35,224 bases of DNA. Origin: Nocardia sp. MH4 (GTDB lineage: Bacteria > Actinomycetota > Actinomycetes > Mycobacteriales > Mycobacteriaceae). The stretch covers positions 1-35,224 of the forward strand of contig NZ_LPNR01000061.1 in NCBI RefSeq assembly GCF_019266065.1, in the 5' to 3' direction. A model generated the notes under the pieces. The model was not told the origin of the DNA. It was given only the letters and a program-made list of their open reading frames with translations, and made no database searches. Shown here piece after piece: positions 21,801-30,983 of the stretch. The translations under genes and the position numbers were made by a program. Numbering within the stretch: position 1 is the stretch's first letter; every line of letters starts with the position of its first letter.

Positions 21801-23207
21801 TCAAGCCCAGCCGACCTCGTGGGCGTCGACCGTGCCGTCGGCGATCGCGGCCACCAGTTGCGCGTGGTCGCGCTCGTTCTGGTCGGCATAGGCGCGGGCG
21901 AAGTCGACCAGGGCGGTGTCGGTGCGCTCGCTGCGGCCCAGGTAGTCGGCGATGCGGGCGGCGTCGCCGGAGCGGGCGTGGGCGCGGGCCAGTACCCGGG
22001 CGCAGGCGGTGGCGAACTGTTCGAGTTGGGGTGCGACGAGGGCGCCGTCGGCGGTGATCTTCATGTCCCGGAACTGACGGACGTAGAAGTCCATGCCGTC
22101 CACGCTGGTCCAGCCGAGGAACTTGTCGGTGGTCGATTGCAGCATCCGCTGGCCGTGGGCGACCCGCGAACCGTGGTTGTCGTAGCGGCTCGGCGCCAGG
22201 AAGTCCTCGTAGACCGAGCGGCCCGCCTGTTTGACCTGGATGAAGAACGGGTCGCCGGTCCGGCGCTCCTCGAGCAGGGCCAGGTAGACCCGCATCCCGA
22301 CGCTGCCGACGCCGACCACCTGCCGGGCGACATCGACGACCCGGAACCGGGTCAGCAGCGACCAGATGTGATCGGGCACCGATTCGGCGTAGTCGTGCAC
22401 GACCGCCCCGACGAGCCTGCGCTGGTCGCCGCCGACCGCCACCCGGAACGGTGGGAGCTCGGTGATCCGCCGTCGCCCGTCCCGGATCTCGGTGAACTTG
22501 CCGAACGCGCCACGGCTGGTGCGTTTCACCGACCCACGCCGGATCTCCTTGCGCGCCAGCTCCTGTGCGCGGGGGCCGAAGTAGCCGAGGAAGTCCTCCA
22601 CGTCGACCCGCTCATACCAGATGTCGAGCTCGGGGGTGCGCGCGTACGCGGCCATGGCGCGGCGGTACGCGGCCGAGGTCGCCGCCACCGCCGCGTCCGA
22701 CCGCGCCGCGGGCACCCCGTTGTCCCGGCCGAGCACCACCAGCGAGGCCACCAGGCGTTGCAGATCCCACTCGAACGGGCCGGGCAGCGTCTCGTCGAAA
22801 TCACGCAGGTCGAAGACGAGATTGCGCTCGGGGCTGGCCCACATCCCGAAGTTCAGCACGTGCGCGTCCCCGCACAGCTGCACGCCGATTCCGGTGTTCG
22901 GCCGGGAGGCCAGGTCCGCGGCCATGATCGCGGCACCGCCGCGATAGAACGTCCACGGCGAGGCCGCCATGCGCGCCATCCGGATCGGCACGAGATCCGG
23001 CGCCCGCAGCGCGTTCTGCGCCAGCACGGTCGCCAGCGCATCGTGCCCACGCTGCCCGGGATCCCACGCGCCGAGGGCCGAACGCGGCACGATCTTGCGC
23101 GAATCCCGGCCTCGCCCAGCCTGTTCCGGCCGTTCGATCCGCTCGCGCGGCGCCAGCGGAAGGTCGAGCCCGTCCCCCACCGTCTTCCCATGCTCCGCGA
23201 CGGACAT
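21801..23207 (-). CDS. DUF2252 protein
   Basis: A 468-residue soluble protein of the DUF2252 family. Typical features: GRDSRKIVPRSALGAW near the N-terminus, RMAASPWTFYRGGAAIMAAD, LCGDAHVLNFGMWASPE, LVFDLRDFDETLPGPFEWDLQRL, and later DPFFIQVKQAGRS and YVRQFRDMK. The GDAH..NFG and FDLRDFDE pair recalls the catalytic loop and metal-binding Asp of aminoglycoside-phosphotransferase-like kinases, so a small-molecule kinase fold is plausible, though no substrate is established. ATG 23207 follows gaggagg by 5 nt. The gene stands alone between a convergent GH5 gene and the divergent RDD gene. Confidence 0.9.
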   Translation of the reverse strand: MSVAEHGKTVGDGLDLPLAPRERIERPEQAGRGRDSRKIVPRSALGAWDPGQRGHDALATVLAQNALRAPDLVPIRMARMAASPWTFYRGGAAIMAADLASRPNTGIGVQLCGDAHVLNFGMWASPERNLVFDLRDFDETLPGPFEWDLQRLVASLVVLGRDNGVPAARSDAAVAATSAAYRRAMAAYARTPELDIWYERVDVEDFLGYFGPRAQELARKEIRRGSVKRTSRGAFGKFTEIRDGRRRITELPPFRVAVGGDQRRLVGAVVHDYAESVPDHIWSLLTRFRVVDVARQVVGVGSVGMRVYLALLEERRTGDPFFIQVKQAGRSVYEDFLAPSRYDNHGSRVAHGQRMLQSTTDKFLGWTSVDGMDFYVRQFRDMKITADGALVAPQLEQFATACARVLARAHARSGDAARIADYLGRSERTDTALVDFARAYADQNERDHAQLVAAIADGTVDAHEVGWA

Positions 23208-23378
23208 CCGGCCTCCTCGGATCGACGCACTGCGCTGCGACACAACAGGGTTGCCTTCCACCGTAACCGGCGGATTCCGGTCCGACGCGCATCGCCGCGG
23301 CGCGGCGACCTGGGCTTCCCGCGCACGGCAAGGTCGGCACCGGGTGGTTGTTAAGCGAGGTCGGCCACGCTGGGCCCC

Positions 23379-23831
23379 ATGAGCACGACGACACCGCCCC
23401 GGCGCGCCGAGCGGACCGGCGGCTACGAGCGCGACACCGACGGGCGACTGACCTACGTCCGCCCCGACGCCGCGGAGCCGCAGCGCCCGGCAGACGAATT
23501 CCCGCTCAGCGGAACCACTTCCACCGGCGACGAGACCGGGGTGATCCCCGCCTTCCTCATCGACACGGCGCTGCACGCCGCCATCGGTGTCACCGTCTGG
23601 TACCTCGCGACCGGTTCGACCGCCGTCCTGTACGGCATCGCGGCCTGGCTCGGCGCGTCCTTCCTGCACCGCACGGTCGTCCAGCGGTTCACCCGCACGA
23701 CCTTCGGCAAATGCTCGTTCGGCCTGCGTCTGCGCTACGCCGACGGCCGCTACCCGTCGCTGTGGCGGTTGATCGGGCAGTGGTTGCGCGGCGGCTGGTG
23801 CTGCTTCGATCTGTTCGGCAGTATCGGCTGA
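23379..23831 (+). CDS. RDD-family small membrane protein
   Basis: A 150-residue membrane protein. The first 50 residues are polar and Arg/Pro-rich. Hydrophobic segments follow at about 54-77 (VIPAFLIDTALHAAIG), 80-98 and 125-146. The Asp in FLIDTALHA, FGKCSFGLRLRYADGR and SLWRLIGQW are the signatures of the RDD domain (PF06271). Functions in this family are poorly known; some members are proposed transporters. No strong ribosome site precedes ATG 23379. A strong terminator follows the stop. Confidence 0.87.
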   Translation: MSTTTPPRRAERTGGYERDTDGRLTYVRPDAAEPQRPADEFPLSGTTSTGDETGVIPAFLIDTALHAAIGVTVWYLATGSTAVLYGIAAWLGASFLHRTVVQRFTRTTFGKCSFGLRLRYADGRYPSLWRLIGQWLRGGWCCFDLFGSIG

Positions 23832-23835
23832 CGCG

Positions 23836-23869
23836 AAAGGGGCGGTCTCCCACGGAGACCGCCCCTTTT
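23836..23869. terminator. Strong bidirectional terminator between RDD gene and nrdE
   Basis: A perfect 15-bp stem, aaaggggcggtctcc / ggagaccgccccttt, with a 3-nt loop and a T run after the right arm on the plus strand and A-to-T on the other. It sits in the 50-bp gap between two convergent genes and is the clearest intrinsic terminator in the window. Confidence 0.92.
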
Positions 23870-23881
23870 CCCGTGCTCAGC

Positions 23882-26068
23882 TCACAGCATGCAGGACACG
23901 CAACCCTCGACTTCGGTTCCCTCCAGGGCCATCTGACGCAGGCGGATGTAGTAGAGCGTCTTGATGCCCTTGCGCCAGGCGTAGATCTGGGCCTTGTTCA
24001 GGTCGCGGGTGGTGGCGGTGTCCTTGAAGAACAGCGTCAGCGACAGGCCCTGGTCCACGTGCTGGGTGGCCGCGGCGTAGGTGTCGATGATCTTCTCGTA
24101 GCCGATTTCGTAGGCGTCGTCGTAGTACTCGAGGTTGTCGTTGTCGAGGTACGGGGCCGGGTAGTAGACGCGGCCGATCTTGCCTTCCTTGCGGATCTCG
24201 ATCTTCGACGCCACCGGGTGGATCGAGCTGGTGGAGTGGTTGATGTAGGAGATCGACCCGGTGGGCGGGACGGCCTGCAGGTTCTGGTTGTAGATGCCGA
24301 ACTCCTGCACCGAGGCCTTCAGCTCACGCCAGTCGTCCTGGGTGGGGATGTGCACGCCGGCGTCGGCGAAGAGCTGACGGACCTTGTCGGTCTTGGGCTC
24401 CCACGCCTGCTCGGTGTACTTGTCGAAGTACTCGCCGCTGGCGTACTTCGACTCCGCGAAGCCGCCGAACGCGCTACCGCGCTCCTTCGCGATCAGGTTC
24501 GAGGCCCGGATCGCGTGGTAGACCACGGTGTAGAAGTACATGTTGGTGAAGTCGACGCCCTCTTCGGAGCCGTAGTGGACCCGCTCCCGCGCCAGGTAGC
24601 CGTGCAGGTTCATCTGGCCGAGGCCGATGGCGTGGGACTCGTTGTTGCCCTGCTCGATCGAGGGCACCGAGTAGATGTGGGTCTGGTCCGAGACGGCGGT
24701 CAGCGCGCGGATCGAGGTCTCGATGGTCTGGCCGAAGTCCGGCGAGTCCATCGCCTTGGCGATGTTGAGCGAGCCGAGGTTGCAGGAGATGTCCTTGCCG
24801 ACCTTCGAGTAGGACAGGTCGTCGTTGAACTCCGAGGGGGTCGAGACCTGCAGGATCTCCGAGCACAGGTTCGAGTGGGTGATCTTGCCCTTGATCGGGT
24901 TGGCCCGGTTCACCGTGTCCTCGAACATGATGTACGGGTAGCCCGACTCGAACTGCAGCTCGGCGATGGTCTGGAAGAACTCGCGCGCCTTGATCTTCGA
25001 CTTGCGGATGCGCTTGTCGTCGACCATCTCGTAGTACTTCTCGGTGACGTCGACATCGGCGAACGGCTTGCCGTAGATGCGCTCGACGTCGTACGGCGAG
25101 AACAGGTACATGTCCTCGTTCTTCTTCGCCAGCTCGAAGGTGATGTCGGGGATCACCACGCCCAGCGACAGCGTCTTGATGCGGATCTTCTCGTCCGCGT
25201 TCTCCCGCTTGGTGTCGAGGAAGCGGTAGATGTCGGGGTGGTGCGCGTGCAAGTAGACCGCGCCGGCGCCCTGACGCGCGCCCAGCTGGTTGGCGTAGGA
25301 GAACGAGTCCTCGAGCAGCTTCATGATCGGGATGACACCCGAGCTCTGGTTCTCGATCTTCTTGATCGGCGCGCCGTGCTCACGGATGTTGCTCAGCAGC
25401 AGCGCCACACCGCCGCCGCGCTTGGACAGCTGCAGGGCGGAGTTGATGGAGCGGCCGATCGACTCCATGTTGTCCTCGATGCGCAGCAGGAAGCAGGACA
25501 CGGGCTCGCCGCGCTGCTTCTTGCCGGAGTTGAGGAAGGTCGGGGTGGCGGGCTGGAACCGGCCGTCGATGATCTCGTCGACCAGCTTGTCCGCGAGGAC
25601 CTGGTCGCCGGCGGCCAGCGTCAGCGCGACCATCACGACCCGGTCCTCGAACCGCTCCAGGTAGCGCTTGCCGTCGAAGGTCTTGAGCGTGTACGAGGTG
25701 TAGTACTTGAACGCGCCGAGGAAGGTCGGGAACCGGAACTTCTTGGCGTAGGCCCGCTGGAACAGGCTCTTGATGTACTCGCGGCTGTACTGGTCGAGGA
25801 CTTCGGCCTCGTAGTAGTTCTCGTCGACCAGGTAGTCCAGCTTCTCGTCCAGGTTGTGGAAGAAGACGGTGTTCTGGTTGACGTGCTGCAAGAAGTACTG
25901 GTGCGCGGCCTCGCGATCCTTGTCGAACTGGATCTGTCCGTCGGGGCCGTACAGGTTCAGCATCGCGTTGAGGGCGTGGTAGTCGAGGACCTCGCCCGCC
26001 TCGCCGCGCACCGCGGCCTGCTCTAGGCGGGCAGTCTTGCCGGTCGGTGCTGTGGTTGCTGTTGCCAA
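23882..26068 (-). CDS. nrdE: Class Ib ribonucleotide reductase, alpha (catalytic) subunit
   Basis: A 728-residue catalytic subunit reducing ribonucleoside diphosphates with NrdF, NrdI and NrdH. Features: [16 protein letters not shown] at the N-terminus as in mycobacterial Nrd[14 protein letters not shown] with the first redox Cys, HSNLCSEIL with the N-x-C-x-E active-site triad, SCNLGSLN with the second redox Cys, and the C-terminal EGCVSCML, the Cys pair reduced by NrdH. The extended ATP-cone domain of class Ia enzymes is absent, as usual for class Ib. The start is uncertain: TTG 26068 overlaps nrdI by 46 bp and gives a mycobacterial-like N-terminus, while GTG 26011, 12 bp after the nrdI stop, would give 709 residues. 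It is the last gene of the nrdHIE operon. Confidence 0.97.
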   Translation of the reverse strand: MATATTAPTGKTARLEQAAVRGEAGEVLDYHALNAMLNLYGPDGQIQFDKDREAAHQYFLQHVNQNTVFFHNLDEKLDYLVDENYYEAEVLDQYSREYIKSLFQRAYAKKFRFPTFLGAFKYYTSYTLKTFDGKRYLERFEDRVVMVALTLAAGDQVLADKLVDEIIDGRFQPATPTFLNSGKKQRGEPVSCFLLRIEDNMESIGRSINSALQLSKRGGGVALLLSNIREHGAPIKKIENQSSGVIPIMKLLEDSFSYANQLGARQGAGAVYLHAHHPDIYRFLDTKRENADEKIRIKTLSLGVVIPDITFELAKKNEDMYLFSPYDVERIYGKPFADVDVTEKYYEMVDDKRIRKSKIKAREFFQTIAELQFESGYPYIMFEDTVNRANPIKGKITHSNLCSEILQVSTPSEFNDDLSYSKVGKDISCNLGSLNIAKAMDSPDFGQTIETSIRALTAVSDQTHIYSVPSIEQGNNESHAIGLGQMNLHGYLARERVHYGSEEGVDFTNMYFYTVVYHAIRASNLIAKERGSAFGGFAESKYASGEYFDKYTEQAWEPKTDKVRQLFADAGVHIPTQDDWRELKASVQEFGIYNQNLQAVPPTGSISYINHSTSSIHPVASKIEIRKEGKIGRVYYPAPYLDNDNLEYYDDAYEIGYEKIIDTYAAATQHVDQGLSLTLFFKDTATTRDLNKAQIYAWRKGIKTLYYIRLRQMALEGTEVEGCVSCML

Positions 26069-26493
26069 AACAATCCCAATCCCTCTCGGACGCGCGCGAC
26101 GTCCTCAGCGGTTCCCATGAGTTCGAAGCGATACAGGTACGGCACCCCGCATTTTCGCGAGATGATGTCGCCCGCAGCGCAATAGGTATCGCCGAAGTTC
26201 GTGTTGCCGGCCGCGATCACCCCGCGCAGCAGGGCGCGGTTGTGCGGGTCGTTGAGGAACTTGGCGACCTGCCGCGGTACGAGGTCCTTGTCGGACCGTT
26301 GTCCACCCATCACGTGCCGACCACCCCCGTAGGTGGGGGTGATCAGCACGTAGGGTTCGTCGACGCGCAGCGAATCAGCGGTGTGCAATGGAAGCCGAGT
26401 AGCCGGCAGACCCAGCTTCTCGACGAAACGACAAGTGTTCTCCGAAGCGCTGGAGAAGTAGACCAGCCCGCCCGGAGTCGTCCGTTCGGGCAT
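26023..26493 (-). CDS. nrdI: NrdI flavodoxin-like protein, class Ib RNR activator
   Basis: A 156-residue FMN protein that supplies the oxidant for building the manganese-tyrosyl radical of NrdF. Features: [17 protein letters not shown] (phosphate-binding loop of the flavin), LITPTYGGG (second flavin loop) and [13 protein letters not shown] (third). ATG 26493 has an excellent ribosome site (ggaaggagg). It is 23 bp downstream of nrdH and overlaps the likely nrdE start, so the three genes are translationally linked. Confidence 0.96.
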   Translation of the reverse strand: MPERTTPGGLVYFSSASENTCRFVEKLGLPATRLPLHTADSLRVDEPYVLITPTYGGGRHVMGGQRSDKDLVPRQVAKFLNDPHNRALLRGVIAAGNTNFGDTYCAAGDIISRKCGVPYLYRFELMGTAEDVARVREGLGLFWQQQPQHRPARLPA

Positions 26494-26516
26494 GACGCCT
26501 CCTTCCGGCGAAGGTC

Positions 26517-26750
26517 CTAAGCGGCCGCGACGGCGAGCGACTTGATGCGATCGGGGCGGAAGCCCGACCAGTGATCCTCACCGGCTACGACGACCGGCGC
26601 CTGCAGGTAACCGAGCGCCATGACGTAGTCACGGGCCTCGGTGTTCTCGGAGATGTCGATGATCTCGTAGTCCACCCCGGCCTTGTCGAGCGCCTTGTAG
26701 GTGGCATTGCACTGGACGCAAGCGGGCTTGGTGTACACGGTGATGGTCAT
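26517..26750 (-). CDS. nrdH: Glutaredoxin-like NrdH redoxin
   Basis: A 77-residue thiol carrier that reduces NrdE, itself reduced by thioredoxin reductase. The redox motif is CVQC in [17 protein letters not shown]. The cis-Pro segment [17 protein letters not shown] is typical of NrdH and separates it from glutathione-dependent glutaredoxins. First gene of the nrdHIE operon; a ggagaggg ribosome site precedes the ATG. Confidence 0.96.
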   Translation of the reverse strand: MTITVYTKPACVQCNATYKALDKAGVDYEIIDISENTEARDYVMALGYLQAPVVVAGEDHWSGFRPDRIKSLAVAAA

Positions 26751-27088
26751 CTAGGTTCTCCCTCTCCTATGCCTGATCCACAGCCTGTGATCCGTATGCA
26801 GTGCACGAACGGTGATGCTGCGCAAACTCCTGGATCTGGCGAAGAAAGCCCTGCTCGTAACCCCTTCCCTTGGGCCCGATCAGTGGTGGCTTCACACCGT
26901 GTTCCAGTACTGGAGACACTACACCTAGTGGCCGACAGATTGGAACAACACAAGGTGTTGCGAGTCGCACAGATGTAATTCCCACGCCGTAAGTCCCAGG
27001 ACGCGCGATCGACACGCTGGGAAAACAGTGGCCCAGATCACGATTTTGCATCCCGGCGAGTCTTCAGCAAACTTCGCGGACATGCGAA
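26751..27088 (-). other. Upstream region of nrdHIE
   Basis: About 340 bp without a gene. It contains the two NrdR boxes (26916-26963), followed on the minus strand by a 165-bp leader to nrdH in which I see no recognisable structured RNA. The part from 26970 to 27071 shows nothing I can interpret; cttcgc/gcgaag (27073-27088) is a small hairpin next to the terminator of the FMN reductase gene. Confidence 0.5.
26916..26963 (-). promoter_or_regulatory. Tandem NrdR boxes upstream of nrdHIE
   Basis: Two 16-bp boxes, acactacacctagtgg (26916-26931) and acacaaggtgttgcga (26948-26963), share the CWA-N4-TWG core with the pair ahead of nrdF. The centres are 32 bp apart in both places and the box nearer the gene again overlaps a likely -10. 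The second box also overlaps caacac/gtgttg (26946-26960). NrdR, a Zn/ATP-cone repressor, normally binds such pairs to reduce expression when dNTPs are sufficient. Confidence 0.82.
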
Positions 27089-27121
27089 GGGGCGTCACAT
27101 CCGCGTGGGATGCGACGCCCC
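27089..27121. terminator. Hairpin after the FMN reductase gene
   Basis: ggggcgtc a catcc pairs with ggatg c gacgcccc around a 5-nt loop: 8 bp, one mismatch, 5 bp. It lies 20 bp past the stop of the minus-strand FMN reductase gene and would separate that gene from nrdHIE. Confidence 0.7.
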
Positions 27122-27141
27122 GTGTCGAGCCGACAGGCAGC

Positions 27142-27711
27142 TTACGCCGAGACGAGCTTGCCGTCCGCAGCGGCAACCAGCTCGTGCACGGTCGCGCCGA
27201 GCTGGGTCAGCGCCTCGGCGTCCTGAGCCGGGTGGGTCTGACCGAAACGCTCGCCGATGGTGCCGAAGCGCGCGTGTGCCGCCTCGACGACGACGCCGCC
27301 CGCGACACCGATCGCCTTGACCGCGTCACCGTGGGCCCACTCGGCCGCACGCGGGCTGATCGAGGCACTCACCACCGCGACAGGCTTGCCCTTGATCGCA
27401 CCGGCCGCGTAGGGACGCGAGGCCCAGTCGATGGCGTTCTTCAGCACGGCGGGCAGGGTGCCGTTGTACTCGGGGGTGACCAGCAGGACGGCGTCGGCCG
27501 CGGCGACGGCGGCACGCAGCGCCGCGGCCTGCGCGGGCACCGAACCCGCGACGTCCAGGTCCTCGTTGTAGAACGGGATCTCCCCCAGACCCTCGTAGAT
27601 CGCGATGTCCACACCTTCCGGGGCGGTCTGCACGGCCGCCTCGGCGAGCCTGCGATTGATCGAGCCCGCGCGCAGGCTTCCGACGAGAGTGAGGATGCGG
27701 GTCCCGGCCAT
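27142..27711 (-). CDS. NADPH-dependent FMN reductase / azoreductase-like flavoprotein
   Basis: A 189-residue flavodoxin-like oxidoreductase. GSLRAGSINRRLAEA near the N-terminus is the FMN phosphate loop and TPEYNGTLPAVLKNAIDWASRP is the signature of the NADPH-dependent FMN reductase family (PF03358). It would reduce FMN, quinones or azo compounds at the expense of NAD(P)H. ATG 27711 follows aggag. It is divergent from a TetR gene across a 22-bp inverted repeat. From memory, Mycobacterium tuberculosis has the same order (nrdH, a reductase and a divergent TetR: Rv3053c-Rv3055), so this neighbourhood is conserved. Confidence 0.93.
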   Translation of the reverse strand: MAGTRILTLVGSLRAGSINRRLAEAAVQTAPEGVDIAIYEGLGEIPFYNEDLDVAGSVPAQAAALRAAVAAADAVLLVTPEYNGTLPAVLKNAIDWASRPYAAGAIKGKPVAVVSASISPRAAEWAHGDAVKAIGVAGGVVVEAAHARFGTIGERFGQTHPAQDAEALTQLGATVHELVAAADGKLVSA

Positions 27712-27759
27712 GACGACTCCTGGTGTACTCAGTGGGATGATCGAAGTTTCATCCGACAT

Positions 27760-27781
27760 TAACCGGACCGCAGTCCGATTA
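27760..27781. promoter_or_regulatory. Operator between FMN reductase and TetR genes
   Basis: taaccggac (27760-27768), 4 bp, gtccgatta (27773-27781): an inverted repeat with 8 of 9 pairs, placed 49 bp from the reductase ATG and 17 bp from the TetR start. The position suits autorepression by the TetR product and repression of the reductase. Confidence 0.6.
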
Positions 27782-27798
27782 CTTCCCGCGGAGGACGT

Positions 27799-28455
27799 GT
27801 GAGCGGCGTGAGCTCCAGCACACCCAGGCCGGACGAGCCGCCGCTGCTGCCGATCGGGCCGCCACGGCCCGGCGAGGCCGAGCCGATCGAGCGCGCCGAC
27901 GCCGCCCGCAACCGCGCGCTGCTGCTCGACGCGGCCCAGCAGCTGGTGCGTGAGCACGGGGTGGCGGGACTGACGATGGACGCGGTCGCCAAGCGCGCCG
28001 GGGTCGGCAAGGGCACCGTCTTCCGGCGGTTCGGTAACCGCACCGGGCTGATGCTGGCCCTGCTCGACCACTCCGAACAGAAATTCCAGGCGGCGTTCAT
28101 GTTCGGGCCGCCCCCGCTGGGCCCCACCGCGAACCCGGTCGAGCGGTTGATCGCGTTCGGCCGTACGCGCCTGCTCGACGTCGCTGTCGAGGGCGATCTG
28201 CACCGCGCCGCGGAGGAGAAGGGGCGGTTCGGCGGCGGCCCGTACGGCCTGCACAAGGCGCATGTCGTGCTGTTGCTGCGGGAGGCCGGGGTGAGCGGGG
28301 AACTGCCGCTGGTGGCCGACTCGCTGCTGTCGACATTGTCCGCGGCGCTGGTCATTCACCAGATCGACATCCTGGGCTACACCCGCGCTCAGATCGGCGA
28401 CAACTGGGAATGGCTCGTTCGCCGCGTCGTTTCCCCTGCCGCACAAGTAGAGTGA
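27799..28455 (+). CDS. TetR-family regulator, upstream of nadE
   Basis: A 218-residue repressor. The first 35 residues are a Pro/Glu-rich tail; the helix-turn-helix follows at about 36-82 (NRALLLDAAQQLVREHG, then AGVGKGTVFRRFGNRTGL). The C-terminal domain contains KAHVVLLLREAGV. GTG 27799 is preceded by ggagg with a short 4-nt gap; GTG 27808 is the alternative. It probably controls the divergent FMN reductase through the operator at 27760. The nadE gene begins 7 bp after its stop, so NAD synthesis shares this transcript. Confidence 0.92.
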   Translation: MSGVSSSTPRPDEPPLLPIGPPRPGEAEPIERADAARNRALLLDAAQQLVREHGVAGLTMDAVAKRAGVGKGTVFRRFGNRTGLMLALLDHSEQKFQAAFMFGPPPLGPTANPVERLIAFGRTRLLDVAVEGDLHRAAEEKGRFGGGPYGLHKAHVVLLLREAGVSGELPLVADSLLSTLSAALVIHQIDILGYTRAQIGDNWEWLVRRVVSPAAQVE

Positions 28456-28461
28456 GGCGGC

Positions 28462-29286
28462 ATGGGGACACTGCGTGAACAGATCATCGCCGAGTTGGGC
28501 GTGCTGCCGGAGATCGAGCCGAAGCAGGAGGTCCGCCGTCGCGTCGACTTCCTCAAGGACTACCTGAACTCCACCCCCGCCCGCGGCTTCGCCCTGGGCA
28601 TCAGCGGCGGCCAGGACAGCGCCCTGGCGGGCAGGCTGTGCCAGCTCGCCGTCGAGGAACTGCGCGCCGAGGGCGTCGAGGCGACCTTCCTCGCCGTGCG
28701 GCTGCCCTATGGCATGCAGGCCGACGAGCACGACGCGCAGATCGCGCTGAACTTCATCGACCCCGACCGGGCGGTCGTGGTGAACATCCGGCCCGGCGCC
28801 GACGCGGTGGCCGCCGAGGTCGCCGGGGCGCTCGACCACGAGCGGCTGCGCGATTTCGTGCGGGGCAACATCAAGGCCCGCGAGCGGATGGTCGCCCAGT
28901 ACGCGCTGGCCGGGCAGGAGAACCTGCTGGTCGTCGGCACCGATCACGCCGCCGAGGCGGTCACCGGGTTCTTCACCAAGTTCGGTGACGGCGGCGTCGA
29001 CCTGACCCCGCTCACCGGTCTTACCAAGCGTCAGGGCGCCGCGCTGCTGCAGGAACTGGGCGCGCCGTCGAGCATCTGGTCCAAGGTCCCCACCGCCGAC
29101 CTCGAGGACGACCGCCCCGCCCTGCCCGATGAGGAAGCCCTCGGCCTGCGCTACGCCGAGCTCGACGACTACCTCGAGGGCAAGGACGTCACGCCGGAGG
29201 TCGCCGCCCGCGTGGAGTCGATCTTCACCAACACCCGGCACAAGCGCACCGTCCCGGTCACCCCGCTCGACACCTGGTGGCGGTAG
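28462..29286 (+). CDS. nadE: NH3-dependent NAD+ synthetase
   Basis: A 274-residue cytoplasmic enzyme that converts deamido-NAD to NAD+ using ATP and ammonia. The ATP pyrophosphatase loop is SGGQDS at 48-53. [46 protein letters not shown] and LTGLTKRQG are the family's substrate-binding segments. The length matches the single-domain NadE of E. coli type and lacks the glutaminase domain of the mycobacterial enzyme, so ammonia must come free or from another protein. It follows the TetR gene with a 6-bp gap. The next gene converges 33 bp beyond. Confidence 0.96.
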   Translation: MGTLREQIIAELGVLPEIEPKQEVRRRVDFLKDYLNSTPARGFALGISGGQDSALAGRLCQLAVEELRAEGVEATFLAVRLPYGMQADEHDAQIALNFIDPDRAVVVNIRPGADAVAAEVAGALDHERLRDFVRGNIKARERMVAQYALAGQENLLVVGTDHAAEAVTGFFTKFGDGGVDLTPLTGLTKRQGAALLQELGAPSSIWSKVPTADLEDDRPALPDEEALGLRYAELDDYLEGKDVTPEVAARVESIFTNTRHKRTVPVTPLDTWWR

Positions 29287-29319
29287 CCGGCTGCCCGGGA
29301 TTCCGGCCGCCGGGTCGAC

Positions 29320-29685
29320 TCAGTTCTCCCCCGGCGCGCCGACACCGGACGCCGTCGCGCGCAACAGAGCGCGGACCAGGTCGTAGTCCGGTTCCTTGCG
29401 GAAGCGCAGGCAGCCCTTGCCCATGTCCTGGCTCGCCAGGCGCTCGGCGAAGGCGGCGCGGACGTCGGCCCGCAGCAGGTAGAAGGAGATGTACTGCTTC
29501 TGGCTCGCGAAGGCGATCTCGCCGACACCATCTCGCTCGTAGGCGGGCATGCCGTAGGCCATGACCTCGGTGCGGCCGGGGAGTTCGGCCAGGCACAGCT
29601 CACGCAGCCGGGTCAGCGCCGCGCGCCGATGGTCCGGGAGTTCGGCGAGATAGGCGTCGACGTCGGGAGCCGCGCTCTGGACCAT
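29320..29685 (-). CDS. DUF1801 / YdhG-like small protein
   Basis: A 121-residue soluble protein. [23 protein letters not shown], then EVMAYGMPAYERDG and KQYISFYLLRADV, match the DUF1801 domain (YdhG/YjbR-like fold), whose biochemical role is not settled; a homologous fold occurs in the bacterial frataxin-like protein Fra. Only 4 bp separate its ATG from the moaD stop, so it is translated from the same mRNA as moaA and moaD. Whether it has anything to do with molybdenum cofactor or iron-sulfur supply is open. Confidence 0.87.
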   Translation of the reverse strand: MVQSAAPDVDAYLAELPDHRRAALTRLRELCLAELPGRTEVMAYGMPAYERDGVGEIAFASQKQYISFYLLRADVRAAFAERLASQDMGKGCLRFRKEPDYDLVRALLRATASGVGAPGEN

Positions 29686-29689
29686 CCTG

Positions 29690-29932
29690 CTAACCGCCCG
29701 CGAACGGGGGCAGGACGTCGACCCGGTCGCGGAGCATGGCCGACGGGTCGCGGGTGAGTTCGTCGCCGATCAGGAAGGCGCAGACCCCGACGAGCGAGTC
29801 GACCTCGGAGCCGTAGGCGGCGGCGAGCGAGGCGCGCAGGTCGGCGACGGTCGCGCCCGCGGGCAGGTCGAGTGATTCGGTGCTCTTGCCGACCGCGTCG
29901 GCGATCGCGGCGAAGTAGCGGATCTCAACCAC
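29690..29932 (-). CDS. moaD: Molybdopterin synthase small subunit, sulfur carrier
   Basis: An 80-residue ubiquitin-like sulfur carrier. It begins [18 protein letters not shown] and ends VLPPFAGG; the C-terminal Gly-Gly is thiocarboxylated and donates sulfur to cyclic pyranopterin in the MoaD-MoaE complex. GTG 29932 is chosen because it gives the standard N-terminus and overlaps the moaA stop by 8 bp, indicating coupled translation. Confidence 0.93.
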   Translation of the reverse strand: MVEIRYFAAIADAVGKSTESLDLPAGATVADLRASLAAAYGSEVDSLVGVCAFLIGDELTRDPSAMLRDRVDVLPPFAGG

Positions 29933-30983
29933 CGATGGCTCCCATCGTGCGTTCCGGAGGGACGAAACCGGCGGCGTCGATACCGTGACCGGCCCATTTC
30001 TGCCACATGGCGCCGCGCCACAGCTCGGCGACCTCGTCGTCGTCGGCACCGGCGCGCAGCGCGGTCCGCACATCGAACTCCTGGTCGCTGAACAGGCACG
30101 AGCGCAGCATGCCGTCGGCGGTGAGCCGGGTCCGGTCGCAGCTGTCGCAGAACTTACGGGTGACGGTCGCGATGATGCCGACCGTGGCCGGGCCGCCGTC
30201 GACCAGCCACTTCTCGGCCGGCGCCGAGGGGTCGGCGCGGCCCGCCTCGGTGAGGGTGAACCGTTCGCCGAGCACGTCGAGCAGGTCGGCGGCGGTCACC
30301 ATGTCGGTGCGCGCCCACTCGTGGTCGGCGTCGAGCGGCATCTCCTCGATGAAGCGCAGCTCGCACTGTTCGGCCAGGCACCACGCGAGCAGGTCGGGCG
30401 CACCGGCCAGGTTCTGCCGCATCAGCACCGCGTTCACCTTGACCGGGGCGAGCCCGACATCGCGGGCGGCGCGGATGCCGTCGAGTACCGACTCGAGCCG
30501 GTCGCGGCGGGTCAGCCGGGTGAAGTCGGCCCGGTCGACGGTGTCGAGGGAGACATTGACCCGGCTCAGTCCGGCCTCGGCCAGGGCCTTGGCGCGGTGT
30601 TCGAGGCCGACGCCGTTGGTCGTCATGGCCAGCGGGGTGTCGGGCACGGCCGCGTGACAGCCCGCGATGATCTGCTCGAGTTCGCGGCGCATCAGCGGTT
30701 CGCCGCCGGTGAAGCGGACCTCGCGCACGCCCAGTTCCCGCACGGCCAGCGTCACCAGCCGGACGATCTCGTCGGCGCTGAGCAGTTCCTCGCGCGGAAT
30801 CGGCGGCAGGCCCTCTTCGGGCATGCAGTAGGTGCAGCGCAGCGAGCACTTCTCGGTGATGGAGACGCGCAGATCGCGCGCGACCCGACCGAAGCGGTCG
30901 ACGAGGAGCGGCGTCTCGGGCCGGCCGTCGAGGGAGGGCCGCTCCGATCGCACAGCGGGTATCCCCATTTCGACCAGCGTCAT
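29925..30983 (-). CDS. moaA: GTP 3',8-cyclase, radical SAM enzyme of Moco synthesis
   Basis: A 352-residue enzyme for the first step of molybdenum cofactor synthesis. The radical-SAM cluster ligands are Cys46, Cys50 and Cys53 (CSLRCTYC). The C-terminal cluster that binds GTP is in [20 protein letters not shown]. The protein ends GAIGG, the Gly-Gly tail needed for activity in this family. ATG 30983 sits exactly 6 nt after a CATACT -10 element with no ribosome site, so the mRNA is probably leaderless; ATG 30968 is a weaker alternative. It leads the operon moaA-moaD-DUF1801 and is divergent from moeA. Confidence 0.96.
   Translation of the reverse strand: MTLVEMGIPAVRSERPSLDGRPETPLLVDRFGRVARDLRVSITEKCSLRCTYCMPEEGLPPIPREELLSADEIVRLVTLAVRELGVREVRFTGGEPLMRRELEQIIAGCHAAVPDTPLAMTTNGVGLEHRAKALAEAGLSRVNVSLDTVDRADFTRLTRRDRLESVLDGIRAARDVGLAPVKVNAVLMRQNLAGAPDLLAWCLAEQCELRFIEEMPLDADHEWARTDMVTAADLLDVLGERFTLTEAGRADPSAPAEKWLVDGGPATVGIIATVTRKFCDSCDRTRLTADGMLRSCLFSDQEFDVRTALRAGADDDEVAELWRGAMWQKWAGHGIDAAGFVPPERTMGAIGG

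Noticed and set aside
23348..26026. An 892-codon open frame on the plus strand
   Set aside because: It lies opposite nrdE, is Val/Leu/Asp-monotonous and has no recognisable motif. nrdE is certain from its active-site and C-terminal cysteines.
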